A program made the position numbers and the translations under genes. 64,000 nt of DNA from Cutaneotrichosporon cavernicola (lineage: Eukaryota > Basidiomycota > Tremellomycetes > Trichosporonales > Trichosporonaceae), in assembly GCF_030864355.1 (NCBI RefSeq), contig NC_083395.1:1674001-1738000 (forward strand), in the 5' to 3' direction. Shown in pieces: positions 12,418 through 24,695 of the stretch. The notes under the pieces are model-generated. The model was not told the DNA's origin, searched no databases, and saw only the letters and a program-made list of their open reading frames with translations. Each line of letters starts with the position of its first letter. The stretch's first letter is position 1.

Positions 12418-15400
12418 ATGGAGGAAGGCGAGGGTGGGAATCAGGTGGACGCCGCGGCACCGCGGCGCATCGCCTACAACCCATTTGCAGGTGAGTTGAA
12501 ACGGCGTATGGTGGAGCTGGGTCACGCAGGGCTTCCATGACATTTCACGAGGAAGGTGTAACCAAGGCATTTTGGCCGGGGTATAGCTGACATGCAGAGA
12601 ACGCCGAAGCCGGCCCCTCTCGCCCTCGTTTCTCCCAGCCCACATATTCTTCAATACCAGCAGGCGACCCAGTCTTGGACGAGGATGACGAGGACGACGA
12701 ACCTCGACCAGAGCGGAAAGGTGCACCTGAAGACTTGGAAAACGCAGAATCCGATCACCCTCCATCAAGCGACAAACCGAGCCCACCACGGAGGCGCAGG
12801 CCAGGCCCACGGCGTACGCGCTTTTGGTGGGGGGACGTCTCCAATACACCTGGCTTCCCATGGTACAATGCCGAACTGAAACTCCACCAGAGCATCACCG
12901 AACGACACCAACGTGGTGTATACAGCCAGGAAGTCAACGCGATCGGATGGGAAGCAACGATCTCCTCGCCGCTCATGACGCTCTGGACGCCAGAGGAGAA
13001 AGGCCTCTTCTTTGCTGCAATCGCACGCCACTCACGCTTGCGACCCGACCTCATCGCGCATGACATCGGGACCAAGATCGAGCTCGAAGTATCGCAGTAC
13101 ATCGAGCATATCGAGGCCAGCATCAAAGCGCTACCCGACAATATTAATCAACACGCCGAGTCGCAGCCCTGGCGCGACCGCCTGCTCGGCGAAGGCGCGT
13201 ACGAAGCTCCTCCAGGCTTTGAAGAGAAGGAGGAACATTATGCGGAGCTCGTGGAGCTGCTCGACCGTACAGCGATGGAATCGAGGCAGACTGGCTTCCC
13301 TCGCGTCCCGGGGCGACGGAGCCGATTCATGACGCCCGAGTCGCGCACTGCCGTCGAGAAGTGGGGCGAGACCTTCACGGCGGACAAGATGGACCTCACC
13401 GCCGACTTGTTTAGGGTGGCCGAAGACAAAGCACGTCCAAAGGAAGCGCGTGAGCTACCACATCTGGAAGGCGCAGAGGAGATGGACCAGATCGAGGCCG
13501 ACAACGGGATGATCGACCTCATCAGGGCCATCCCGAAGAAGGATCGCACGGCTTTCCAAACCAAGACGCTCTGGATGCTGGTCAACCGCTGCAAGATGCG
13601 CCAGAAATATCGGCGGAAGCGATTGCACGCTCAAGGTTGGACTGACGACAAGATTGACGCGGCTGGTGGACCGGACAAGGCCTTCGTCTCTGTCAAGAAG
13701 GGTGCCAGCGGCGCCAAGCGCAAGGACCATTCGGCGAACCTCGAGAACGAGGACCCCGCTGTCACCCAACTCCAGGACCTGGGACTGGATGCCTACCTCG
13801 AGAATCGCGGGTGGGAGCTGTTCAACTACGACCACATGCGGCAATTCATCGAGCTGCACCAGAGCGCGCATGGCGTCGACCCTACCACCCTCACGTACAA
13901 TGGCGCATCTATCACCACTGCGCGCGGCACGTCGTTTGCTGTCCTTTACTTCCTGTACAAGCACCTCTGGGCATACCTGCGGGAGTTGTTGCTGCGCACG
14001 TACATAATCGCGACCGCCGCCAATCCCGACACCACGGAGATTGAGCAATGGCACGTTGAGTCGGCACTAGACGCATACGGCATTCCCGATCCGCAACAGC
14101 AACTCCGCGACGTGTTGAAAGAGTTCGAACGCCTAAACCAGATTGTACGCGAGAGGGAGACTGGTGTCGTGCAAGGAGTGGAAACTCAAGGACAGCACGA
14201 ACCCGTTGAGGGGGAACCCGAGGAGGAATCCGAGAACTCCGCGGACGAGGAAGACCAGCGGCCCCCGGATGGCCAGGGCGACCGTGTTGTACGGCGCAGG
14301 AGGCCGCGCGTGAAGATTCGTGACCGTGCTCCTTCTCTGCGTGAGGTCGCTCTCCGTCCACCGGCCCTCGCAGAGCCACCGCGCGACTCGGACGTCTGGG
14401 TGGCCTTTCACTCCGAGACGGACGACGAGGACTCGGAACTCGATGAGCGCCTCGATGCGGTGGATACGGCGCTGGACGCAGTCATGGCCTGCCAGCTACG
14501 GGGGGCGGCCACATCCGACACGGTTAAACGTCTCGACGACCGCGCTTGGCTCGATACGCGCGGCAAGCGCGGACGAGCATGGCGCAAGGCGCGCGCCATC
14601 GTTCCTGTGCCATTCAATGAGCGTGCCAACCTTGCGCGGGCAATCATCTGTGAGCCTTCTTCATTGGTTCCAGGATCTGACCTCAGCGTACCGCGAACTT
14701 ATGGCCCGGGTCACATCTGACCGGCGCCACAGGCGAAAGATGGCTGAACGGAGTAAGCTCTTTCCCCGTCACCAGGCAGCGTTGGCAGCCGCTCGTCAGC
14801 GTCTCAATCCGCCTGTCCCGCTACACATTCTCGGAGAAGAGTGGATGGAGGATGGCGTGGTGCACGAGCGTCCAGTCACCATCATCAAAAGGAATCCCAA
14901 TCCACGGCCGCGCAAGCGTAAGCGCAAGGTCGGGTCGTCTGAATCCGATGAGGAGGAGAACATTCCCCGGCGAGAGAGCACAACACTCCGCAAGAGACAG
15001 AAGACGCGTGAGGAACCAACCCGTCGCAGCCGCAGCTCTGGGTCGGATGAGAGTGAGGAATGGGAGGCGTCCGGCGACTCGTCCGGGGGGATGTCGACTG
15101 ACGAGGACGAGGGCGAGCCTTCCCGTTCACCCAGTCCGTCTGTGATCGTACACGATGGGGCCAGTGGGGACGAAGACATGGACGTGGACCATCAGCTGGT
15201 CGACAGCGATGACATGGAGATGGCGGACGAGGAGGGAGTGTCCATGGAAGTGTTTGCGGGCGACGACGCACTCGGTTCGAGCGATGAAGCCGACGACGAC
15301 GATGACGAGGACGATGACGCCCACGAGGCCCACGACGACGACGACGACGACGAAGCCCACGAAGCTCACGACGAGGACGAAAAAGTCCACGACGACGGCA

Positions 15401-15969
15401 AGGACGATGTGGCCAACGAGTCTGACGACAACGAAGCGTCTCACACCAACTCTTTCCGCCACTCTACAGACAGCCTCATCGGAGGCGATGATGCGCTGGA
15501 CTCTGACTCTGAGGGCGAGAAGCACGAGGCATTGTCGCAAGGCGAGTCTGACGGGGAAGCCAGCTCGGACAAGGTGGTCGACGGAGGCGATGAGTACGAC
15601 ACTGAGAGCGACCGCGGCTCGGATTCAGTACCCAATGGCCGCGTCTCGACCTCTGGGTCATCAGAACAGACAGCGATGCCCAACGGCAGTGTTCAGTCGC
15701 ACAAGTCGCCGAACGAGCTAGCTACGCAACCCAGTGCAAGCGCCCCTAGCCACGTCCAGAAGGGCGTCCACAGTGACGACGAGCATTCGGATGATTCGGA
15801 TGTCGACGACAGCGTCTTGCAGGAGTCTGATCATTCCGAGGATGAGGATTATGGGACTGATAGACCAATCAATGGGTGGGGCGGCGTGCCTGACACCGGA
15901 ACACAGAGTCAAGGCGAAGGGCTTCTTGGCGGAGACGATGCGCTTGATAGCGATAGCGACAGCGACTAG
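12418..15969 (+). CDS. RRN5: RRN5-like RNA polymerase I upstream activation factor subunit
   Basis: Exons 12418-12490, 12598-14649 and 14687-15969 join to 1135 residues. A SANT/Myb-like segment begins near residue 152 (LWTPEEKGLFFAAIARHSRL, then an IGTK...EV..YI pattern), as in Rrn5/UAF proteins. A histone-fold-like region with GTSFAVLYFLYKHLWAYLR and a WHVESALDAYGI helix lies near residues 500-560. The C-terminal third is extremely acidic (Asp/Glu/Ser runs) with a recurring GDDAL peptide. In yeast, UAF binds the rDNA upstream element and recruits core factor. This protein is two to three times longer than yeast Rrn5, mostly because of the acidic tail, so orthology is likely but not proven. 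The ATG at 12418 was preferred to an in-frame ATG at 12346, which lies in the leader. Confidence 0.75.
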
Positions 15970-16376
15970 ATGCATTACCGGCACACTGTCGTGGATAGAT
16001 AGTATTCACCGATAGTCTGCTGCTCGAGACCGGCGGGAGGCGGATATAGTTCCAATGTAGCCGTATTGACTGGGTGACAAGGAAATAACGGGCAGGCCTC
16101 GTGACTGAGGGACGACGGCTCGTTACTGACCAACGAGGTTGTCGTTTCACTACAAGGCTCGTTACTCACGAACGAGACTTGGTGCACAAGTATCGATATG
16201 TGGTTGAGATGTACGGTGGTATTCGGGACGCCACTACACACATTGTCTTTACCAAGGATCGCGGATTCAGGCTATCGGCAGAAAGCACTTGACACACACA
16301 CTCTAGATGCATACCATTACTGCTGATCTTGACTCTACTCTACGACGGATGGTGTGCACCCTCGCAGTTTGTCTTT
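15970..16376. other. Convergent spacer RRN5-like / MCC-beta
   Basis: Both neighbours end here. The spacer carries a row of short inverted repeats near 16097-16176; no gene is seen. Confidence 0.6.
16097..16176. repeat. Three consecutive short hairpins with a repeated GGCTCGTTACT element
   Basis: The first is CCTC-GTGACT-GAGG. The second and third have CTCGTT/AACGAG stems with 7-nt loops, at 16119-16137 and 16158-16176. The 11-mer GGCTCGTTACT is present in both latter copies. Confidence 0.6.
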
Positions 16377-18371
16377 TTACATGCGGAACACGCCCCAGTC
16401 GCCCGAGTCGCCGTCGGCGCCGATCTCGCCGCGGCTACCACCACTGCCCTGCTTGCGAGACGCCTTCTCGTCGGCAGCGACCTCGAGCGCGAGACCGAGG
16501 ACATCACGCGTGTCGGAAGGCTGGATGATACCGTCGTCCCACATCCGCGCGGTCGAGTAGAGAGCCTCGCTCTCCTTCTCAATACGCGAGCGGAGCTTGG
16601 CGAAACGCTCGTCGGCATCGGCAGCATTACGGTTGCCCGAGACGGTCTGCATGACGCTCGAGAGCTGGTCGGGACCCATGACACACACCTTGGCATTGGG
16701 CCACATCCAGAGGAAGCGGGGGCCGTACGCACGTCCACACATGCCGTAGTTGCCGGCACCGTACGAGCCGTTGACGACCATGGTAAACTTGGGCACCTTT
16801 GCACGAGCGACTGCGCGAACCATCTTGGCACCGTCCTTTGCGATACCGCCGCGCTCGGCAGCTGTACCGACCATGTAACCGGTGACGTTTACGAGGAAAA
16901 CGAGGGGAATGTCACGCTGCGAGCACAGCTCGATAAAGTGAGTCGCCTTGAGGGCCGAGGGAGAGAGAAGCACACCGTTGTTGGCAATGATACCGACGGT
17001 GTGGCCGTGGATCTCGGCAAAGCCGGTGATGAGCGTCTTGCCGTACTCCTTCTTGAACTCGCGGAACTCGGATCCGTCAGTCACGCGGGCGATGACTTCG
17101 CGCATGTCAAAGGCCTGGCGCGTGTCGGCTGGCACGATCGAGTTGAGGTCCGAAGAGGGGTAGACGGGGTCGCGGACTGGCCGGGGAGGCGGGACCGAGG
17201 GGACAGACGCCTTGCCGAGGTCGAGGACGGCGTCGCGGGCGAGGCGGATCGCATGGGAGTCGTTAGAGGCAAGGTAGTCGGCGACACCAGAGACGGACGT
17301 GTGCATCTCACCACCGCCGAGAGTCTCGTCGTCGACAACCTCGCCGGTAGCCGCCTTGACGAGGGGAGGGCCAGCCAGGAAGATACGGCCCTGGTTCTTG
17401 ACGATGATGACGACGTCGGACATGGCGGGCATGTAGGCGCCACCGGCGACTGAGATACCGTGCACAACCGAGATCTGGGGGATGCCAAGACCCGACATAC
17501 GGGCCATGTTGTAGAAGATGCGGCCGAAGTGGTCCTTGTTGTCAGTGACGTTGGCATACAATGAGAGTAGTGCTAGGAGACTAGGCCACAAGACCTATAC
17601 TCGTCGTCCCAGCTTCTAACCCCTTCTCAACTCACGTGGTCCGGGAACACGTTGGCCTGGTACGGAAGGGCAGCACCGCCCGACTCGACGAGGTAAACAC
17701 AAGGGAGGCGGTTTTCGAGTGCGACCTGCTGAGCGCGCAGGTGCTTCTTAACCGTGAGGGGGTAGTACGCGCCGCCCTTGACAGTGGGGTCGTTGGCGAC
17801 AATCATGCAGCGGCGGCCCGACACAGTTCCGATACCGGTGACGATACCAGCACCGGGGAGGTTGTCGGGGTACACCTCGTGCGCGGCGAGGGGCGAGAGC
17901 TCGAGGAACGCCGAGTCGGGGTCAAGGAGGGCCGCGATACTGCCGTCAGCGGGTTCCATGATACATGCATTTGGCGGCAGCTCTGCAACTTTTCCAGCTC
18001 CATCCGAGCTCGACGTGACTGGACGCCGCCGCTTTCCTTTCTCGAGCGAATCGCGAATCGCGAATCGCCTTCTTCTCACTTGACACTTACCGCTCACGGG
18101 CACCAAGCTTGCCAGTTCCCTTGCTCTTCCACTTGTCGAGCGACTTCTTACCGCCTCCCTCGCGGGCCTTAGCCCTGAGCTCGTTCATGCTTGCCACGAG
18201 CGACTGCATGTTCTCGGTAGCCAGCTTGGTCTCGGGGTCGGTGAGGCGGAGACGGGTAGGGAGGGGGCTAGGGGGCGCATTGTTGGGGAGGTGAGCGGGC
18301 TGCGCGATGAGCGTGCGCGCAAGCAAGGGCACGCGGCCCACGGTGGTTGGGCGGAGGGGAAGGCGAAGCAT
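16377..18371 (-). CDS. mccB: 3-methylcrotonyl-CoA carboxylase, beta (carboxyltransferase) subunit
   Basis: Exons 18091-18371, 17636-17939 and 16377-17534 join to 580 residues. A 35-residue Arg/Leu/Pro N-terminus is a likely mitochondrial presequence. The conserved carboxyltransferase blocks follow: [34 protein letters not shown] (across the second intron), [38 protein letters not shown], and the C-terminal GVFRM typical of the enzyme. It transfers carboxyl from biotin to 3-methylcrotonyl-CoA in mitochondrial leucine breakdown; the biotinylated alpha subunit is not in the window. The second intron (17535-17635) must end with AAG to keep the reading frame and the family sequence; branch CTGAC lies just upstream. 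Confidence 0.94.
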
Positions 18372-19090
18372 GGTTGTAGCAATGGAAAAAGTCCAAGAGA
18401 CAAGTTGAAAGCTAGATGTAGTTGGAGTGAGGAGAGGTTGAGGCACATGTTCCTCCCGCTGTCGGCTAAGCACCGATGTGCGGGGCCGCAGGACCGGGTA
18501 ATACGGTCCGAGGTTTGTTGCCGAGAATACAGTTCTGTAAACGACCAGACCTCGCCTGTATGTGATTTCATTCCGTCGCCGACGCCGTGCCCACCTAGAT
18601 AGCGTGGAGGCCCGGACATTGACCGCGCACCTAGACGGATTGCACGGGCGGGCGGGCGGACGGGCGGGCATGGGCTGTCATGGGTGCAAGGACAGTACTG
18701 GCAGAGGTGAATCAGGTGGGGTCCATCCGATGAAGAGTTAGAGGCTCAACTCGGCCCACTGAAGTCGTCAACTTTGCCCAGCGGTTTAACCGGTTCACCC
18801 AACCAACAACTTTGCAAACTGACCCAACTGGCCAACTGGCCAACAAACGTAGCCTCATGTTCAAGTTGTAATCATCCTGATTTGGGACAGCCCTTCTAAG
18901 GCCGCTCCAACTCGTCATATCTTACAAGCCCATTCCACGACAATTCCATTGAAAAGCAGACCATCTCATAAACTAACTATGGCAAGGGCATGACAGCTCG
19001 CAGAGCGTCCACAGAAGATCAAGCGAAATGAAAATGGGCACAGCCCACCAGTGGGTCATGCTACGAAACGTATACCGGCATGCAGCCGAG
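18372..19090. other. Intergenic region, MCC-beta upstream / LysM gene 3' flank
   Basis: It holds the MCC-beta promoter and the 3' flank of the LysM gene. A run of closely spaced G-triplets lies at 18645-18669. No gene is recognised. Confidence 0.55.
18645..18669 (+). other. G-quadruplex-forming motif
   Basis: Five GGG tracts are separated by one- to four-base loops in about 25 bases, roughly 270-300 bp upstream of the MCC-beta start on the opposite strand. Confidence 0.6.
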
Positions 19091-20138
19091 TTAGATCTCG
19101 TCACAGAACGGGACGTAGGTCTCGGCGACGACCTGCGTGTCAGCAATGTCCATCATATCGTGGTTCATGTGCAAGGAAGCGGGGACCCAATCAACTTTGC
19201 GCAACACTTTCACCCCACAAGCGAAAAGTGGCGAAAAGTGGGTCCCCGTCGTCACTCCACAATCACTAACGTCAAACGCCGTCTGGTTGAACTCGGGGTA
19301 GTCAAAGCAGTCGGTGTCAACACAGAGGACCTCGCCGGTGTAAATGTTGGTGCACTCGGCGTTGATCTGGGGGTTGTTGCTCCAGAGAGTGTTGGCGTCC
19401 ATGCCGTACATCTCCTGGATCCAGTCACAGGTGTCGCCCTCAACAACGGTGTAGACCTTGGTGCAGTCCTCATCCGCGACACCCAGGCAGACGACCTGGT
19501 CGGGCATAAGGTTGTCGCAGTTCTCGTTGATCTCGGGAGTGTTCACAAGCGCGAGCTGGAAGGTCGAGACGCCGTAACGAGTAGCTGAGAGGGCGCAGGC
19601 ACGAAACAGAAGAGGTGGAATGACGCGTCATGGCCAATGTTCGTGCCGTGCGCGCATAGTAGATAAGATTCGCGTGATAGATTAACGTCGCGTAATTGTC
19701 CGACATCATTTCGAGAGCGCGTCAGCATGCAATCAAGAATCACTAGGCGGCGGACAATGGAGCCGGGAGGATAGCAATTGACAACGCCGCTTGGGGCAAT
19801 GATTCACGGATTGGCCACACATACTCTCCCGCCATTTGCAGGGAGCACGAGCCTCGATTGTGCTTGGCATCCACCCGTCCGGTTGACAGGCTTTTCCCCT
19901 CTTCATTGCCCCTCGATGCCTTCATGTCGACTCACAGATCTTGTCACAGGTGTCGCCGGCGACGACCGTGGCGGTGCGGGTGCAGTCGGGGATGACGTCG
20001 TTGGCGCGGACAACTGCATGGATGAGGGAGGTGAGATCAAGGCGTGAGGTGATCCAAGCGGAGACGGCGTTAGTAGATGTCTTAGTAACGGCAGTGGGGC
20101 TTACGGGAAAGGAAGCAGACGAGGACGAAACCGAACAT
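19091..20138 (-). CDS. Secreted two-LysM-domain protein
   Basis: Exons 20105-20138, 19936-20013, 19271-19584 and 19091-19132 join to 155 residues. A hydrophobic signal peptide of about 15 residues (MFGFVLVCFLSLVRA) is split by the first intron. LysM 1 is at about residues 24-70 (TATVVAGDTCDKI ... NLMPDQVVCLG) and LysM 2 at about 82-127 (YTVVEGDTCDWI ... IYTGEVLCV). Both have the fungal-type GDTC and C-N/I-L/Y patterns. The C-terminus is DVVAETYVPFCDEI. LysM binds chitin or chito-oligomers; small two-LysM proteins of this form are secreted, and some act as effectors in host-associated fungi. Which applies here is unknown. Intron 2 is unusually long (351 nt). Intron 3 is 138 nt, stop-free and in frame, so retention would add 46 residues. 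Confidence 0.82.
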
Positions 20139-22906
20139 GTCGAATATGGTATGCTGGGGAGATTGGTGTGTTAAAGAGCGTAAAGGCGGTAAACGGTGAA
20201 GGGGCGTAAAGAGCGTGCAGAAGCGGAGGTGGTGAGAGATTGAGAGAGTATTAGCAGAATGAGTGTGATGAAGAGGATTGAGCAAGGTCAAGGGGGGTTG
20301 ATGAGTGGTTGTGTTACAGTACGATGGTATGGTGAGACTCGGTCAATGGGGCTCGAGGGCCTACCTACCTACCTGTTGGGTTGAGGGCCATCGAGGGAAG
20401 GTCCTTGCACTCGGTGAAGAGGAGGAAGGGAGGCAGCTGGACAACACCAAGCAGGATGCATTCCTTATGGATAGTTAGTTTGGATTCATAGATAGATAGG
20501 TTTGGGACAACGCGCCGCACCGCGCCGCGCTTCAGGAACCAATCCATTTGTTCCTGAGTACCGGCGCCACTTTACTCCATATCACGTACCACGGGCGGTT
20601 TACCCTTTGACCGCGCATGCCAAGCGTAGGCAACGCATGAGCCCACAGTCCAATCCACGCCCCACTCGCCAACCCACAACGCCACACATACACGCCCGTA
20701 CAACACCCTCATCCACACCCTCAAACGTGTGCGTCTGTAACACTTCCCTGCCCATAGGTGCTTTGGGCGGCTTGGCTGCTTCTACCACGCGCGGCTGACA
20801 GGGCATGTTACTTGACAGGTCCGTCAAACGCGCTGGGTCGTGTGAGCGCCAAGAGGGCACGATACTTCGGTTGGCGTGGCAAGGGCGCCGGGTGCTTGGA
20901 TCTCCAGCGTCGCGTGGGATGCGTCAAGTGTCAAGTGTTTCGAACGTGAGCCTACTCACGTGGCTTTGTAACATCTTGGATGGAAGGGATTAGTGTGGAT
21001 CTGTAAATAATTATCAACAACGGCAAGATAGTTTAGAGTGGCTCACGTGTTAGAGTTCAGATGTGAGAATGTGAGAGTTGAATGAGGAGGAAGGTTGTCA
21101 ACCAGTCTAGCTGCTAGTCTAGGATTGCTGGATGTGCATATCTGCATGCTGCTACCTGCTGCCTGCTGCCCAATTTCCCAACACCGGCCCATACGCCCAA
21201 GATCGCGCAACGCTACTCACTCTCGTTCATTTACCTTCCCTCCTCTCGTAGCTCCCCTGTCTCTCATCTCATCTCTCTTTCCATCTCTCTCAGTGTATCC
21301 TCCTCCTTATGCTCCTCATGCTCCTCATCTGGACGCAATTCTCACCCACAACTCCCTCTTGCCTCCGGGCAGTTACCGCGCATCCAACATCCAACGCGGA
21401 AAACTGGAATGACCTACACTTCCCCGTCGGCTCCGGAACAGCAATCCGCACCTCTCCGCAGCAGGCCGAGCCCCGAGGCAGATGAAGCCCAGTACGATCC
21501 TGTCAAGCCAGATGACGCGGCCTGGGGCTCCGTGACTCTGGCCACCCCTGGGCGTAGGTCGTCGACGGATCCTCGGGCCCCGTTGACTCCGCGTGCCATG
21601 CTTTGTAACTTTACCCCGAAACAACCTTCCCTCGCCGACGTGTGCCTACCTCACCCAAGATATATAAATACTGCGAGCAAGAGAGTCTTCCCCTTCCCAA
21701 CTTGACGAACAGGCGGACATGAAGCCATTGCGCTCACAGACACCCTCCCATTGGGCCCAGTTCGGACTGGGGCTCCTCAAAGACCTGCCTTGACCGACAG
21801 AACCTACCATTTGATCTCGGACCTCCTCGCCCAAGTCCCGCCGGATTCACCGAGGACCCACACTTGGGCTCACGTGGCACCTCACGCTTGCCTCAGTCCG
21901 CCGTTCCATGGCAGTCACCATGGCAGTATGGCGGCCTCCTTTGCCATTCCGCATTCCGCACGCCCTTTCCTCCGATCAACTCGCCAACAACGTCCTAATG
22001 TTTACAGATGACGGGGTTGGCCGGAAACGAACATATGGCTCAAGTTTGCAAGGTGACGGTTGGGTTAGTAATCCACGGATGCTTTGCACAGCGATTTGAG
22101 AACAGACTGGAGCATCACCTGATCAAAACAGGCAGGTCCGATTCCACCCGCAAAGGAAAGAACGGGGCTCACCCCTTGTCCCTTGGAATTGCCACCCAAC
22201 CAGGGGCCAGGGGCCCACGAGCGTACGAGCAGAAGCTGAAGGGTTATGTGCATCATCTGTGTTTCCTCTCACTCTTCGGTTCCGTGCCTCCCCACCCAAA
22301 CCAAACGTCACTCGTCTGGCCTGGCCGCTGAGATGCCTGCCCGTCGGCCATCCCCACTCAATCTAACTCCAGGTTGAATCAACCACACGATTTTGGGCCA
22401 ACGCCACTCCGCACCACCTTTCCGCACCACACCTCTTCCCCACTTCCGCTCCCTCGCTCTACCTTCAGGTTTCTTGCTCAGGTTGGCAGAATCTAGCACA
22501 TGGGGCGTGTGATACAGAAACGCTGCGAGACGGGCCCACTCGGCCTCGGCCACGGCCACGGCCACTTGACGCTCGACAGCCATTCGATCGGAGATTGATT
22601 CAAGACTGGCTGTGTCGCATCGGTTCCGAGGCCGGCAGCTTGAACGCGTAGGTGTGGGCGGCCGAAGGGCTTCGTCGCACACACCTGGCGGTTGCGATCT
22701 TGCCCGGGATGCAATCAATTGGCCGTGCAGGGTCTGCGAGGCCGAAGGCCATGGCTCTTTGAATGAACAGGTCTGTGCATATCATCAGTACATAAAGTTG
22801 CGCATCAGCCATCGCTACCCACTCGTCCTACAGACTACACTCTAATACAACCACTGGAACACCCAAAAACTTTGAACGCTCATCGGTCACATCCTTCCCT
22901 TTCAAC
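20139..22906. other. Gene-poor region upstream of the MFS gene
   Basis: No convincing gene on either strand over 2.8 kb. There is a CTAC tetranucleotide run near 20360-20375. A Ser/Pro-rich 98-codon ORF at 21409-21705 (+) lacks homology, and no exon partner could be assembled. Base composition is lower in GC than the flanking genes. Confidence 0.5.
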
Positions 22907-24695
22907 ATGTCCACATCGTCACTCAACATGGACAGTGGATCAACAACAGCAGACACTCGCACACTCACCGGATCACACTCCAAGACGGGCTCACTCAAGA
23001 CGGGCATGGCTTCTCACTCGGACCTCGACCAGGTCGAGAATGTTGAGGTCGAGAAGACGTCGGTGGCCGCCGAGGTCAACTCCGCCGCCGCCTCTGCCCC
23101 GGACGGCGTGCTCGAGGGAATGCGCCTCTTCCTCGTCTTCCTCGCTATGATGCTCTCTGTCTTCGTGAGTCACCGCCACGCATGCACGCAGCCACTAACC
23201 CGCCCAGATGTTTGCCCTTGACCAGTCGATCGTATCAACTGCCATCCCCGTCATTGTGTCGCAGTACAAGGCGTTTGACGCCGTCGCATGGATCGTCACC
23301 GCCTACTTCCTCACTCAGTGCGGCCTCATCCTCCTCGCTGGTCAGCTCCTCACTGTACTCAAGTCCAAATGGGTCCTCCTCGGCGCAATCTTCTTCTTCG
23401 AGCTCGGCTCCCTCCTCTGCGCCGTCGCCAACAGCATGGACATGCTCATCGCGTCTCGCGCCATCCAGGGCATTGGTGCCTCGGGCATGTTCGTCTCGAT
23501 CATCGCCATCATTGCCGTCGTTACTCGCGTCGAAAAGCGTGCCGCTTTCCTGGCCGGCTTCGGTTTCGTGTTCGTCATCGCTTCCGTCATTGGTCCCCTC
23601 CTCGGCGGCGTCTTCACTGAGCACCTCAGCTGGCGCTGGTGCTTTTGGATCAACCTTCCTATTGGTGGCGTTGCCGCTGTAGCGGTCTTCCTCCTCCTCC
23701 CTGCCCACGAGCCCATCCGTCGCGAGAACTCGCCCACGACCTTCCGCGAGGCCCTCTCCCGCATGGACTGGATCGGATCGGCGCTCGCCATGCTCTTCGT
23801 CACCTGCCTGCTCCTCGCCCTCCAGTGGGGCGGCAACAAGTACGCCTGGAGCAACTGGCGCATCCCTCTCCTCTTCACGCTCGGCGGCCTCCTCTGCATC
23901 GCCTTCTTCTCATGGGAGTGGTACCTCAACGAGGATGCCCTCATCCCCCGTGCGCTAATGACCAACCGCACCGTCGTCAACGCCTCCGGGGCAATCTTCC
24001 TCCTGATGATGACCATGCTTGGTGGAACCTATCAACTGCCTCTTTTCTATCAGGCAACGCGCAACCACTCGGCGCAGAAGTCGGGCATCGACATCATTCC
24101 CTTCATGATCATGGTTTGCATCGGCATCTTTGTGTCGGGCGGGTTTGTCACCAAGTGGGGCCGCTACTACCCCTTCTTCATCATTGGCCCTCCTATCGCC
24201 GCTGCCGGCGTGGGCATGCTCTACACCATCGACGCCAAGACTTCCAACGGCTTCATCATCGGCGGCCAGATTCTCGCCGGCTTCGGTGTCGGCCTCACCT
24301 TCCAGAACCTCATCATGTCGACCCAGGCCGAGTACGCCTCGCGCCCGGAGCTCATTCCCCAGGCGACCGGTATCGTCTCGTTCTTCCAGCTTACTGGTGC
24401 CGCCCTCGGCATCGGAATTGTCAACACTGTCCAGTCCGTCTATCTCAACCGCTACATCAAGGAGTTTGCGCCCACCGCGCCGTTTGAGGTTGTGCGCCAG
24501 TCCACACAGGCTATGTGGCACATCGACCTCCCCAGCGATGTCCGCGCCGCCGTTGTTCACGCGTACACTGCCGCCATTTCGAAGAGCTACATTCCCATCC
24601 TTGTCGCCCTTGTCCTCAGTCTCGTCTTTGGTGCTCTTATCCGCAACCACAACATGCTCAAGCTCGGCGGAGCGGGCAACATGCACATGGCATGA
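22907..24695 (+). CDS. MFS multidrug-type transporter (14-TM DHA2-like)
   Basis: Exons 22907-23164 and 23208-24695 join to 581 residues. After a hydrophilic, Ser/Thr-rich N-terminus of about 70 residues the chain is mostly hydrophobic helices. The pattern LDQSIVSTAIPVI in TM1 matches the DHA2 motif D1, and the antiporter motif C appears as GPLLGGVFTEHLSWRW, followed by WINLPIGG. The long form with about 14 predicted segments and an end near LIRNHNML fits drug:H+ antiporters of the plasma membrane or vacuole. Substrate cannot be read from the sequence; toxins, drugs and small metabolites are all possible. It is not next to biosynthetic genes but is isolated in a gene-poor interval. The intron falls inside TM1. 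Confidence 0.9.

Noticed and set aside
16329..17453. 374-codon plus-strand ORF opposite MCC-beta
   Set aside because: Antisense of conserved carboxyltransferase sequence with no domain of its own.
21409..21705. 98-codon ORF as a first exon
   Set aside because: No downstream exon with compatible frame and no homology; Ser/Pro-rich by chance.
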